64,000 bases of DNA from JAPUDQ01 sp964552765 (lineage in GTDB: Bacteria > Patescibacteriota > Saccharimonadia > Saccharimonadales > Saccharimonadaceae), in contig CAZKIA010000001.1 in assembly GCA_964552765.1 (NCBI GenBank), positions 1 to 64,000 of the forward strand, in the 5' to 3' direction. The position numbers and the translations under genes were made by a program. The stretch's first letter is position 1, and every line of letters starts with the position of its first letter. Positions 24,918-33,763 of this stretch are shown here, in pieces. The notes beneath the pieces are model-generated. The model was not told where the DNA came from, did not search any database, and was given only the letters and a program-made list of their open reading frames with translations.

Positions 24918-25280
24918 TTGAAAATCAAATCACGTAAAGTGTTGGGCGCACGGCTCTTGTCGCTCACCTCAGCACTGGCACTAGCGCTTGGCATAAGTAC
25001 TGTGACGGCCCCATCGGCACAAGCACTGGTCGGGCCTAATGTCCACCTCTACGGTACCGCATGTCCGGGTGGAAGCATCATCGCCATGATTGCCGTGACA
25101 TCCAACGAGAGTGTTTACGGTACATTCGCATACAACTCATGGGATGTCCATCTAAGCAAGGTAACGGACAGTAGCCGCACCGTCAACTTCGCAGTGAAAT
25201 GTAACAACAACGCGTGGTACTACCCGATCAAGACCATCCCTACATGGGTCACCAACCTATGGAATGTTGGCCCGATCTAA
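24918..25280 (+). CDS. Small secreted protein with signal peptide
   Basis: A 120-residue precursor starting at TTG 24918, seven bases after a strong AGGAGG. The signal peptide is classical: basic RKVLGARLL, hydrophobic SLTSALALALGISTV, and an APSAQA cleavage site near residue 36. The mature protein of about 84 residues is neutral, rich in Asn, Trp and Tyr, and has two Cys (TACPGG, VKCNNN) that could form a disulfide. No family was recognised. It could be a surface or released factor. A terminator follows. Confidence 0.75.
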   Translation: MKIKSRKVLGARLLSLTSALALALGISTVTAPSAQALVGPNVHLYGTACPGGSIIAMIAVTSNESVYGTFAYNSWDVHLSKVTDSSRTVNFAVKCNNNAWYYPIKTIPTWVTNLWNVGPI

Positions 25281-25301
25281 CCCCGCACCTACACGGTCGA
25301 G

Positions 25302-25335
25302 CCCCGCTCCTGTAAAGGGGCGGGGTTTCGACTTT
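25302..25335 (+). terminator. Rho-independent terminator of the secreted protein gene
   Basis: CCCCGCTCC pairs with GGGGCGGGG across a TGTAAA loop and is followed by TTTCGACTTTT. Confidence 0.8.
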
Positions 25336-25357
25336 TCTATGCCTACAGTAATTACCA

Positions 25358-25385
25358 AAACTGCCCGCAAGGTTGCGGGCAGTTT
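25358..25385 (-). terminator. Rho-independent terminator after rpoC
   Basis: AAACTGCCCGCA pairs with TGCGGGCAGTTT (12 bp). The minus strand continues with TTTT. The stem is near-symmetric, so it may also act on the plus strand. Confidence 0.85.
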
Positions 25386-25440
25386 CTAACGTCTTACGTC
25401 TAACAACTTACGTCTAACGTCTAACCTCTAGTCCCTAGCC
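25383..25440. repeat. Heptad repeat at the 3' end of rpoC
   Basis: About eight 7-bp words: TCTAACG, TCTTACG, TCTAACA, ACTTACG, TCTAACG, TCTAACC, TCTAGTC, CCTAGCC. The repeat begins in the terminator and runs over the rpoC stop codon (25428) into its last codons. Confidence 0.8.
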
Positions 25441-28400
25441 TCCGTTGCTGCATCCGCAACTTCCACCGCATACACGCTTTCTTCCTCTGATGACTCCGCT
25501 TCGTTTTCATCATCGGGTTGTACTGCGCCAGTTCCGACAGGAATCTTGCGGCCAATGATAACGTTTTCTTTGAGTCCGTAGAGGTGGTCAATGCGTCCGC
25601 TTGTGGCGGCGTTGATCAGCACACGAGTCGTGTCCTGGAATGACGCGGCTGACAGGAAGCTGTCGCTCCAGATCGAAACTTTGGTGATACCAAGCAGCAG
25701 TTGCGTAAACTGTGCTGGCTCTTTACCTTCGTCGGTCAGGCGTGCGTTTTCTTCGATGACAGCCGCTTTACTGATGATGTCACCAGTCACAAACAAGCTA
25801 TCACCTGGCTCTTCGATCTGCACGCGGCTAAACATCTGGCGCACAATCACCTCGAGGTGCTTGTCGGCAATGTTTTGTCCCTGAGCAGCGTAGATACGCA
25901 AGACTTCATTGATCATGTAGCGCTGAGTTTCTTCGATACCCTTGAGGCGCATTAGCTGGTGGAGATTGATCGAACCGTTAGTGATACGATCACCTGCCTC
26001 AACAACATCGCCATCGCTGATTGCTAGTTGACGCTGATGAGGAATCTCATAGCGGACTGGCGCTTCGGCACTACTAGTAACTACCAGCTCACCATCGGCG
26101 ACGGTCACGCTACCATCAAATGGCGCGACAAGTGGTAGCGATTGATCTTCGTTGCTAGCCAGTACATCACCCGCCACGACATCGGTGCCAGATTTGACAC
26201 GGACAATCTGACCATCAAGCTTGATCGCCTCAGTCTTGCCCTTAGTTGGCGTGACCTGAACGATATATTTGTCGCTTTCTTCCCAGACTTTGACGTTACC
26301 AGCGATGTCAGAGATAACCGCTTCACCCTTTGGTGTGCGAGCTTCAAACAACTCATCAACACGCGGCAGACCCTGGGTAATGTCATCACCCGCTACACCA
26401 CCGGCGTGGAAGGTACGAAGTGTCAACTGTGTACCCGGCTCACCGACAGACTGTGCGGCAATAACACCGACCGGCTGAGCGATATCAATCAGTTTACCTG
26501 TTGCCATATCGATACCATAACTACGCTGCGGTACACCGCGAAGTGTCTTAGTAGTTAGGACTGACATGATCTTGACTGATTTGATCGAGTCGTCTTCTTG
26601 GATAGCATCGGCGATTTCTGAGGTAATCAGATCAGCACGCTCGATGTGACCCTTGACGTCTTCAGCCGCATAGCGACCATGCAAGCGATCGCGGAAATCA
26701 ATACCAGTGATATCGGTTTCCTTACGGTAAATTGTAAATCCATCGTCATCACCGCGCTCATCATCCACGGTGAAGATGTCTTGCGATACATCGACAAGAC
26801 GTCGCGTCAGGTAACCTGAGTCGGCAGTCTTGAGAGCAGTATCGATCAGACCTTTACGGGTACCACGAGTGTAGACAAAGGCTTCAAGCGGCGTCAGACC
26901 ATCCTTGAAACTGTGACGAATCGGCAGCTCGATCTCTTTACCGGTCGCATCCACAACCACACCGAGGTTAGCAGCGGCCATCTTGACGTTACCGATGTCA
27001 CCACGCGCACCACTATCAACCATCACGGCGATCGAGGTATCTTCGTGAACAATCTTTTCGCTCAAGACTTTGATGATCTCTTTGTCGATGTTACGCCATG
27101 TTTCAACGGTGAGGTTGTAGCGCTCTTCATCAGTGATGAGACCTTGCTCGTACTGGTCAGAAATCTGCGCCGTACGCTTGTCACCAGCCGGGATGATCTC
27201 GGCATCGATCTCAGGCACGTCGAAGTAATCGTTCATACCAGTTGAGACAGCACCTTCAGTCGCATAGCGCAGTGCCAGGTCTTTGATAGCATCGGCGGTT
27301 TGTGCCGTCTGCTCTTGGCCGTAGCCGAGGAAAATGCGGCTCAATACTTTCTTAAGGGCTTTTTTGGTCATGACACCGTTTTCATATGGCAGGTCTTCTG
27401 GCAGTACTTCATTGAAGAAGACACGGCCAAGACTTGTCTCGCGCATCTCGCCTTTTACGACGAGGCGGATTGGTGTCTGCAGTTTGATAACACCTTGATC
27501 CTTCGCCATGATAGCTTCTGCGATCGAGCTATAACTCTTGACAGTGCTTGTCTGAGATGACGGCTTAGGGTACGTCAGGTAGTAACAGCCAAGCACAATA
27601 TCTTGAGCAATGTTGAGGATAGGTGATCCATCAGCAGGCTTCAGGAGGTTGTTTGTCGCGCTCATGAGTTCACGCGCTTCACGCTGTGCTTCATCGCTCA
27701 GTGGCAAGTGCACAGCCATTTGGTCACCATCAAAGTCAGCGTTAAATCCAGTACAAACCAGTGGGTGCAGTTGAATCGCTTTACCCTCAATCAATTTTGG
27801 CTGAAATGCCTGGATCGACAGACGGTGGAGTGACGGCGCACGGTTGAGCAGTACATATTTTCCTCGGGTTACTTCATCAAGTGCGTCCCAGATGACCGTC
27901 TCGCCTGCTTCAATTAGTCGAGTTGCTGAGCGAATGTTATGAGCATACTCGTTGCGGAGCAACCAGCTAACAACAAACGGCTTAAAGAGCTCCATTGCCA
28001 TTTGCTTTGGCAGTCCACACTGGTTGATCTTGAGTTCTGGCCCAGCCACAATCACGCTTCGCCCCGAGTAGTCAACACGCTTACCGAGAAGGTTCTGGCG
28101 GAAACGACCTTGCTTACCCTTGAGCATATCGCTCAATGATTTCAAGCGACGACGGCCACCAGTCGAACTAACAGCACGACCACCACGAGCCGCTGAGTTG
28201 TCGATCAAAGCATCGACCGCTTCTTGCAGCATACGCATTTCATTGCGACGAATCACTTCTGGCGCATTGAGGTCGATCAGCTTCTTTAGACGGTTGTTGC
28301 GGTTGATGACGCGACGATACAGGTCGTTAAGGTCAGATGTCGCGAATCGTCCACCAGTCAGTTGCACCATTGGGCGCAAGTCTGGTGGGATGACAGGTAG

Positions 28401-29291
28401 TACTGAAATACACATGCTCTCAGGACTAATCCCAGCACGTTGCATACCCTCAAGCACCTTGAGTCGCTTGACGATTTTCTTCTTGCGTTGACCTTTGGCG
28501 CCTTCGGCTTCTTCGGTCAACTCACGGATTAGTTGGTTGAGATCAATTTCTTTTAGCAGTGCTGAGAGTGCTTCACCGCCCATGCCCACTTTGACAAGCT
28601 CTTCGTATTCTTCAGGAAGATTACGATAGTCAGTCTCGTTGATAAGTGATCCTTTGACGAGTCCGCCGAGCTGTGTGCGGCGAGCTTCGATAGATGCTTC
28701 AAGCTCCTCGAGCTCTTTGGTCTGCTCAGCGGCAAGCTTCTTAACATCTGCGCCTTCGCTTTCAGCGTCTTTTTCGTAACGAATTTTGATAGCAGCGCGT
28801 CCTGCTTCGAGTTCTGCCTCGAGGTCGGCGAGCATCTGGTCGCGCTTATCCTCTTCGACACCGAGGATTAAGTAGCTTGCAAAATATGCGACACGCTCGA
28901 GTTGACGAACAGGTACACCGCTCAGTAGCGCCATGGCACTAGGTGCACCGCGCATAAACCATATATGCGCAACTGGTGCCGCAAGCGTAATGTGCGCCAT
29001 GCGCTCACGACGGACAACGCTACGCGTCACTAGCTCGCCATTCTTATCGACAGCGGCTTCGCGCGAGCGAACACCTTTTAGCTTGGCATCGTGCGGGTTG
29101 ATATCTTTGACCGGGCCAAAGATACGCTCACAGAATAGCCCATCACGTTCTGGTTTCTGGGTACGATAATTGATCGTTTCTGGTTTGGTAACTTCGCCGT
29201 AACTCCACTTGAGGATATCATCGGCACTGGCAACTGCCAGGCGCACTGCGTCAAAATCGGCAATGCTGGTACTGACCATAGGTCGGGCCAT
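25428..29291 (-). CDS. rpoC: RNA polymerase subunit beta' lacking both zinc sites
   Basis: A complete 1287-residue beta'. The active-site NADFDGDQMAVH (about residues 517-528) is intact, as are the switch and bridge-helix regions (GKRVDYSGRSVIVAGP, QPVGVIAAQSVGEPGTQLTLRTFHAGG). The N-terminal zinc ribbon, normally four Cys between FGPVKD and VRRERM, reads INPHDAKLKGVRSREAAVDK with no Cys. At the second site, the positions of the four zinc Cys are occupied by other residues (DDERGDDDG and LRGVPQRSYG). The zinc sites therefore appear lost while the catalytic core remains. It overlaps the rpoB stop as TAATG. Confidence 0.98.
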   Translation of the reverse strand: MARPMVSTSIADFDAVRLAVASADDILKWSYGEVTKPETINYRTQKPERDGLFCERIFGPVKDINPHDAKLKGVRSREAAVDKNGELVTRSVVRRERMAHITLAAPVAHIWFMRGAPSAMALLSGVPVRQLERVAYFASYLILGVEEDKRDQMLADLEAELEAGRAAIKIRYEKDAESEGADVKKLAAEQTKELEELEASIEARRTQLGGLVKGSLINETDYRNLPEEYEELVKVGMGGEALSALLKEIDLNQLIRELTEEAEGAKGQRKKKIVKRLKVLEGMQRAGISPESMCISVLPVIPPDLRPMVQLTGGRFATSDLNDLYRRVINRNNRLKKLIDLNAPEVIRRNEMRMLQEAVDALIDNSAARGGRAVSSTGGRRRLKSLSDMLKGKQGRFRQNLLGKRVDYSGRSVIVAGPELKINQCGLPKQMAMELFKPFVVSWLLRNEYAHNIRSATRLIEAGETVIWDALDEVTRGKYVLLNRAPSLHRLSIQAFQPKLIEGKAIQLHPLVCTGFNADFDGDQMAVHLPLSDEAQREARELMSATNNLLKPADGSPILNIAQDIVLGCYYLTYPKPSSQTSTVKSYSSIAEAIMAKDQGVIKLQTPIRLVVKGEMRETSLGRVFFNEVLPEDLPYENGVMTKKALKKVLSRIFLGYGQEQTAQTADAIKDLALRYATEGAVSTGMNDYFDVPEIDAEIIPAGDKRTAQISDQYEQGLITDEERYNLTVETWRNIDKEIIKVLSEKIVHEDTSIAVMVDSGARGDIGNVKMAAANLGVVVDATGKEIELPIRHSFKDGLTPLEAFVYTRGTRKGLIDTALKTADSGYLTRRLVDVSQDIFTVDDERGDDDGFTIYRKETDITGIDFRDRLHGRYAAEDVKGHIERADLITSEIADAIQEDDSIKSVKIMSVLTTKTLRGVPQRSYGIDMATGKLIDIAQPVGVIAAQSVGEPGTQLTLRTFHAGGVAGDDITQGLPRVDELFEARTPKGEAVISDIAGNVKVWEESDKYIVQVTPTKGKTEAIKLDGQIVRVKSGTDVVAGDVLASNEDQSLPLVAPFDGSVTVADGELVVTSSAEAPVRYEIPHQRQLAISDGDVVEAGDRITNGSINLHQLMRLKGIEETQRYMINEVLRIYAAQGQNIADKHLEVIVRQMFSRVQIEEPGDSLFVTGDIISKAAVIEENARLTDEGKEPAQFTQLLLGITKVSIWSDSFLSAASFQDTTRVLINAATSGRIDHLYGLKENVIIGRKIPVGTGAVQPDDENEAESSEEESVYAVEVADAATEARD

Positions 29292-32200
29292 TATGCGACC
29301 TCCTTTTCATCGACAGGTGTGTCGAGATCTTCAAATTCTTCTGCTGTTTCTATCGTCATATCTTCAGTAAGTTCAATGTCGCCAAGCTCATCAGCTTCAT
29401 CGCGGACGGCTTCTTCGAGGTCGTCGCTGGCGATAACACTACTGCCGTCACCAACATCACCGACGATCACGTTCTCTGCATCGATTGTTTTCTCGTCTTC
29501 GATCAGGTCAACACGCAGACCGAGTCCCTGAAGTTCTTTGACCAGGACGTTGAATGATTCGGGAATTTTTGGCCCCATGATCGGCTCATTCTTGATGATT
29601 GATTCATAGGCTTTCGCGCGTCCGTACACATCATCTGATTTGATGGTAAGCATTTCCTGAAGTGTCGTAGCGGCACCATATGCTTCAAGTGCCCACACCT
29701 CCATCTCACCAAAGCGCTGACCACCGTTTTGCGCCTTACCACCAAGTGGCTGTTGTGTGACCATGGTGTATGGCCCAATCGAGCGAGCGTGGATCTTGTC
29801 GGCAATCATGTGGTGAAGCTTGATGATGTACATCACGCCAACCGTCGTCTTTTCCTGGAAAGCATCACCAGTGCGACCATCAAAGAGCTGAATCTTGCCA
29901 TCACTTGGTAGACCAGCTTTCACCAGCTGCTCCTCGATGACGTGGTTTGGCACACCGTTAAATGGTGGTGTCGACACACGGTAGCCAAGGGCTCGTGCCG
30001 CCATACCGAGGTGCGTCTCAAAGAGCTGACCAAGGTTCATACGACTTGGGACACCGAGTGGGTTAAGGATTACATCTACAGGCGTACCGTCCTCCATAAA
30101 TGGCATATCTTCAGCTGGCAGAATACGCGCTACAACACCCTTGTTACCGTGACGACCTGCTAGCTTGTCTCCCACCGCAATCTTGCGAAGTTGTGCAACA
30201 TATATCTGGATCTGCATCAGTACACCAGCTTTGAGCTCATGACCATTTTCGCGGGTAAATATCTTTACACCGACAACCTTGCCGTGCTTACCGTTACTCA
30301 TACGCTGAGAGGTATCGCGAACATCTTTGGCTTTTTCACCGAAAATAGCGCGCAGTAGGCGCTCTTCAGAGCTGAGTTCCTGCTCACCTTTTGGCGTAAT
30401 CTTACCGACGAGTACATCACCGGCTTTGACTTCAGCACCGACACGGACAATACCGTCTTCGTCGAGGTGGCGCAGGGATTCTTCTGAGACATTTGGGATA
30501 TCTCGCGTCACGATTTCAGGCCCTAGCTTCGTCTCGCGCACTTCAACCATGAAGTCTTGGATATTAATACTTGTCAGGTCATCATCCTGGACAATACGGT
30601 TGCTTAGGATGATAGAGTCATCCATGTTGTAGCCATTCCATGGCATAAACGCCACGACAAGGTCGCGACCAAGTGCTAGCTCTTCGTCAGCAATAGACGC
30701 GCCTTCAATCAGCACCGTGCCTTTTTTGACTTTGTCGCCACGAGAGACCATGACGCGCTGGTTGATCGAGCGGTCATCATTGCTCTGTTCAAAGTGAACT
30801 GGCTTGTAGACGCGTACATCTTTTGGCCCGTAGGCAACATGGATCTCATCGGCATCAGCCCGGACAACTTCGCCATTGCCATCAGCTACGATCAGCTGGC
30901 TAGTGTTGCGAGCAATATCACCCTCAATACCGGTACCAACCGTTGGAGCCTGAGTACGAATCAGCGGTACTGCTTGGCGTTGCATGTTTGAACCAGTCAA
31001 TGAACGGTCAATACGGTTTTTCTCAACAAATGGCACGAGGCTCGCCGTCGTACCAATAATCTGCTTGCGAGCGGCATCCATAAATGTCACATCACTGGTA
31101 TCAACTTCACTTGGGTCGAGGCGGTCACGGGCACTCACGCGAGCGGCCTTGATCTTGCCATCGGCACCGAGATCAGTCAGAGCTTCAGCGATAATTTCTT
31201 TGGCTTCAGCAGCGGCATCAAGGTAGACGACTTCGTCGGTTACTTTACCGTTAACAACTCGGCGATAGGGCGCTTCGATAAAGCCATATTCATTGATACG
31301 AGCGTAGCTGGCGAGGTTGAGCACGAGGCCGATGTTGGCGCCTTCTGGTGTCTCAATCGTACAGAGGCGACCATAGTGCGTCTTGTGGGCATCACGAACT
31401 TCCAATCCAGCGCGCTCACGAGACAAACCACCAGGACCCATCGAGCTGAGGCGACGCTTGTGCGAGAGCTCACTCATTGGGTTGGTCTGATCCATAAACT
31501 GTGAAAGCTGTGAACTCGCAAAGAACTCACGCACTGCCGCTACCACTGGGCGAGCATTGATGAGTTGCGACGGGCTTACGTTCTCAATATCACTTACCGA
31601 CATGCGATCCTTGGCGTTACGATCCATGCGGAGCATACCGATGCGGAATTGACGAGCCACCAACTCACCGACAAGCTTGACGCGGCGGTTGTGCAGTGCA
31701 TCGATATCATCAGCTGGCTCCTGCGTGTTGTTAAGACGAATAATCTCGCTAATGATAGCGATCAAATCTTCTAGACGCATGACACGGTTTTCGGTCGTGT
31801 TGGCGATATCCATACCCAGGCGCTGGTTGATCTTGTAGCGACCGACGCGGCTAAAATCAAATCGCTTGAAATCAAAGAACATACGCTCGATCATACCGCG
31901 GGCGTTGTCAACAGTCGCGAGGTCACCCGGGCGAAGCTTGCGATACACTTCGATAAGCGCCTCATTCGTCCCCTTGCTTGGGTCTTTTTCGAGCGTGGCA
32001 TCGATATACTTAACATCACCGGTATCGACGTCTTTAAAGAGTTCCTTGATAGCAGTGTTACTCGAGTAACCAAGTGCACGCAGTAGTGTACTGACGGCAA
32101 TCTTGCGGCGACGGTCGATCTTGACATACATTGCGCCATTGGTAGCTGTCTCAAACTCGAGCCATGCACCACGACCAGGAATCAACTTGGCGCCGTAGTA

Positions 32201-32662
32201 GTTGCGTCCAGCGTGAACATCCGCGGTGAAAAAGATACCCGCACTACGGATAAGCTGTGATACAACAACGCGCTCAGCGCCATTGATCACAAAGGTTCCA
32301 CGCTCGGTCATCCACGGGTAATCACCGAGGTAAATCTCTGATTCTTTGACTTCACCGGTTACTTTGTTGGTCAGCTCGACAACAGCCTTAAGCGGTGCTT
32401 CGTAGCTGATATTGTCATAGCGTGCTTCGGCTTCGCTAATCTTTGGGTCTTCAAAGTGGTAGTCTTTGAATCTCAGCTCTAATTTTTGTTCGGTATAATC
32501 GCTGATCGGGTTGATCTCGGCGAATATTTCTCCCAGGCCCGTTTCGACGAACTCTTTCCAAGAGTCAATCTGGTGGGCGATGAGATTAGGCAGAGGCAAA
32601 GCGGTATCTTCTTGTGAAAAAAGAACGCGCTTTTTGTCTGCGACTTTTGCGGTTTTAGCCAT
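29291..32662 (-). CDS. rpoB: RNA polymerase subunit beta
   Basis: A complete 1123-residue beta. The rifampicin pocket reads SQLSQFMDQTNPMSELSHKRRLSSMGPGGL, which keeps the residues equivalent to D516, H526 and S531. The following loop has CTIETPEGAN where E. coli has CPIETPEGPN. KLAGRHGNKGVVARILPAEDMPF and the C-terminal GGQRFGEMEVWALEAYGAA are standard. A GAGGAG site precedes the ATG. The end is acidic (about 55 residues rich in Glu/Asp). Confidence 0.98.
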   Translation of the reverse strand: MAKTAKVADKKRVLFSQEDTALPLPNLIAHQIDSWKEFVETGLGEIFAEINPISDYTEQKLELRFKDYHFEDPKISEAEARYDNISYEAPLKAVVELTNKVTGEVKESEIYLGDYPWMTERGTFVINGAERVVVSQLIRSAGIFFTADVHAGRNYYGAKLIPGRGAWLEFETATNGAMYVKIDRRRKIAVSTLLRALGYSSNTAIKELFKDVDTGDVKYIDATLEKDPSKGTNEALIEVYRKLRPGDLATVDNARGMIERMFFDFKRFDFSRVGRYKINQRLGMDIANTTENRVMRLEDLIAIISEIIRLNNTQEPADDIDALHNRRVKLVGELVARQFRIGMLRMDRNAKDRMSVSDIENVSPSQLINARPVVAAVREFFASSQLSQFMDQTNPMSELSHKRRLSSMGPGGLSRERAGLEVRDAHKTHYGRLCTIETPEGANIGLVLNLASYARINEYGFIEAPYRRVVNGKVTDEVVYLDAAAEAKEIIAEALTDLGADGKIKAARVSARDRLDPSEVDTSDVTFMDAARKQIIGTTASLVPFVEKNRIDRSLTGSNMQRQAVPLIRTQAPTVGTGIEGDIARNTSQLIVADGNGEVVRADADEIHVAYGPKDVRVYKPVHFEQSNDDRSINQRVMVSRGDKVKKGTVLIEGASIADEELALGRDLVVAFMPWNGYNMDDSIILSNRIVQDDDLTSINIQDFMVEVRETKLGPEIVTRDIPNVSEESLRHLDEDGIVRVGAEVKAGDVLVGKITPKGEQELSSEERLLRAIFGEKAKDVRDTSQRMSNGKHGKVVGVKIFTRENGHELKAGVLMQIQIYVAQLRKIAVGDKLAGRHGNKGVVARILPAEDMPFMEDGTPVDVILNPLGVPSRMNLGQLFETHLGMAARALGYRVSTPPFNGVPNHVIEEQLVKAGLPSDGKIQLFDGRTGDAFQEKTTVGVMYIIKLHHMIADKIHARSIGPYTMVTQQPLGGKAQNGGQRFGEMEVWALEAYGAATTLQEMLTIKSDDVYGRAKAYESIIKNEPIMGPKIPESFNVLVKELQGLGLRVDLIEDEKTIDAENVIVGDVGDGSSVIASDDLEEAVRDEADELGDIELTEDMTIETAEEFEDLDTPVDEKEVA

Positions 32663-32695
32663 AAACCGGTTGCTCCTCGCATGATTAGTAGTTGT

Positions 32696-32833
32696 TAGAA
32701 ACTGGCACCGAAGTTTCTACTAAGACGGACTCAACACGCAAAAACGCCCGCCAAAAGCGTGCGTGTATAACGACCCTATCTTATTCAATCTTCATTACTG
32801 ATAATTATAAGTCAAACTACAGTATATCGTCAA
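32696..32833 (-). promoter_or_regulatory. rpoBC promoter with attenuator-like leader
   Basis: TTGACG (plus 32828-32833), an 18-bp spacer and TATAAT (32804-32809) make a strong promoter. The leader contains an ACGC-A-CGC / GCG-G-GCGT stem around 32744-32763 followed by five T on the minus strand, which looks like an intrinsic terminator. A second hairpin (AGAAACT/AGTTTCT, 32696-32718) follows. Read-through to rpoB is probably regulated. Confidence 0.7.
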
Positions 32834-32844
32834 GTCTTGTATGA

Positions 32845-33438
32845 CTATTTAGTGACGATACTATCGGCGATGCCGTACGCCACCGCTTCACGGGCGTCCA
32901 TCCAGTAGTCACGTTCCATATCGGCTTTTACTTTGGCGAGTTTTTGACCAGTATTTTTGGCGGTAATCTCTGATAGTAAGTCTTTAAGTCGGATTGCTTC
33001 GCGCAGGCTAATCTCTTGGTCGGTAACTTTGCCCTGAGTGCCGCTACTTGGCTGATGAATCATCACTCTGGCATGTGGCAACATAAAGCGCTTGCCTTTG
33101 GCACCGCTACTGAGCAAAAACGCGCCCATGCTGGCCTGCAATCCGATGCCATAGGTCGCAACATCAGGCTTGATAAAATTCATCGTGTCATAAATCGCCA
33201 GCCCATCACTGATGCTTCCGCCTGGGCTATTAATATAGAGCTTGATATCTGCTTTGGGGTCTTCGTACGCCAAGTGCAATAGCTGCGCCACAACAATGTT
33301 CGCCGTGTGCTCATTGACTTCTTCGCCTAGGAATATAATGCGCTCTTTGAGCAAGCGGCTATAGATGTCATAGGCGCGCTCACCGTCGTGAGATTTCTCG
33401 ACGACAGTCGGTACCAGATAGTTTTTTACCCTGTTCAT
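32845..33438 (-). CDS. clpP: ATP-dependent Clp protease proteolytic subunit
   Basis: A 197-residue serine protease that forms the degradation chamber used by ClpC. Ser lies in LQASMGAFLLSSG, His in RVMIHQPSSG and Asp in MERDYWMD; INSPGGSISDGLAIYDTM is also typical. The start is ATG 33436-33438, seven bases after TATACT with no SD, so the mRNA should be leaderless. A perfect CIRCE operator covers the promoter. The partner clpC in this window has the same operator. Confidence 0.97.
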   Translation of the reverse strand: MNRVKNYLVPTVVEKSHDGERAYDIYSRLLKERIIFLGEEVNEHTANIVVAQLLHLAYEDPKADIKLYINSPGGSISDGLAIYDTMNFIKPDVATYGIGLQASMGAFLLSSGAKGKRFMLPHARVMIHQPSSGTQGKVTDQEISLREAIRLKDLLSEITAKNTGQKLAKVKADMERDYWMDAREAVAYGIADSIVTK

Positions 33439-33445
33439 ACCAACC

Positions 33446-33486
33446 AGTATAAACAAAAATTAGCACTCATGCAAGCAGAGTGCTAA
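33446..33486 (-). promoter_or_regulatory. clpP promoter with perfect CIRCE (HrcA) operator
   Basis: TTAGCACTC-N9-GAGTGCTAA (33460-33486) is the exact CIRCE consensus bound by the heat-shock repressor HrcA. The -35 TTGCAT (33469-33474) lies in the N9 spacer, and the -10 TATACT (33446-33451) is 17 bp away. HrcA would therefore block polymerase directly. The hrcA gene is outside the window. Confidence 0.95.
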
Positions 33487-33502
33487 TTATATTCGTGGGT
33501 GA

Positions 33503-33745
33503 TGCTCCGTGCGCAGAAGATCACCGAAAAGAGTTGTTGTTTTCCCTCCTGAGTCGATTTGAGTTGAAGGCCACCGCCATGATGACAGCGATGACAAGAA
33601 TGCAACCGATAAATCCGAGGACGTAGCTCCACAGATCGTACGCCGTGATGATGGCAACGCCACAAATGACGATCGCTGCAATCAACGGGAGATACAGTTG
33701 GTACCATTTTGCTGGCATATTCACTCCATTCTTGCGCACGGAGCA
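33503..33745. repeat. 13-bp inverted repeat flanking a small membrane protein gene
   Basis: TGCTCCGTGCGCA (33503-33515) and its exact complement TGCGCACGGAGCA (33733-33745) bracket the 33521-33718 gene. In its mRNA the 5' leader can pair with the sequence just after the stop codon. Confidence 0.85.
33521..33718 (-). CDS. Small two-helix membrane protein of unknown function
   Basis: A 65-residue protein that is almost all membrane helix (LYLPLIAAIVICGVAIITAYDLW and YVLGFIGCILVIAVIMAVAF) with a short polar tail. The ATG at 33716-33718 has GGAGTGA upstream. An extended -10 TGC-TATAAT (33752-33757) gives a short leader that contains one arm of the flanking inverted repeat. It lies between clpP and tig. 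Confidence 0.6.
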   Translation of the reverse strand: MPAKWYQLYLPLIAAIVICGVAIITAYDLWSYVLGFIGCILVIAVIMAVAFNSNRLRRENNNSFR

Positions 33746-33763
33746 AATACTATTATAGCACAA

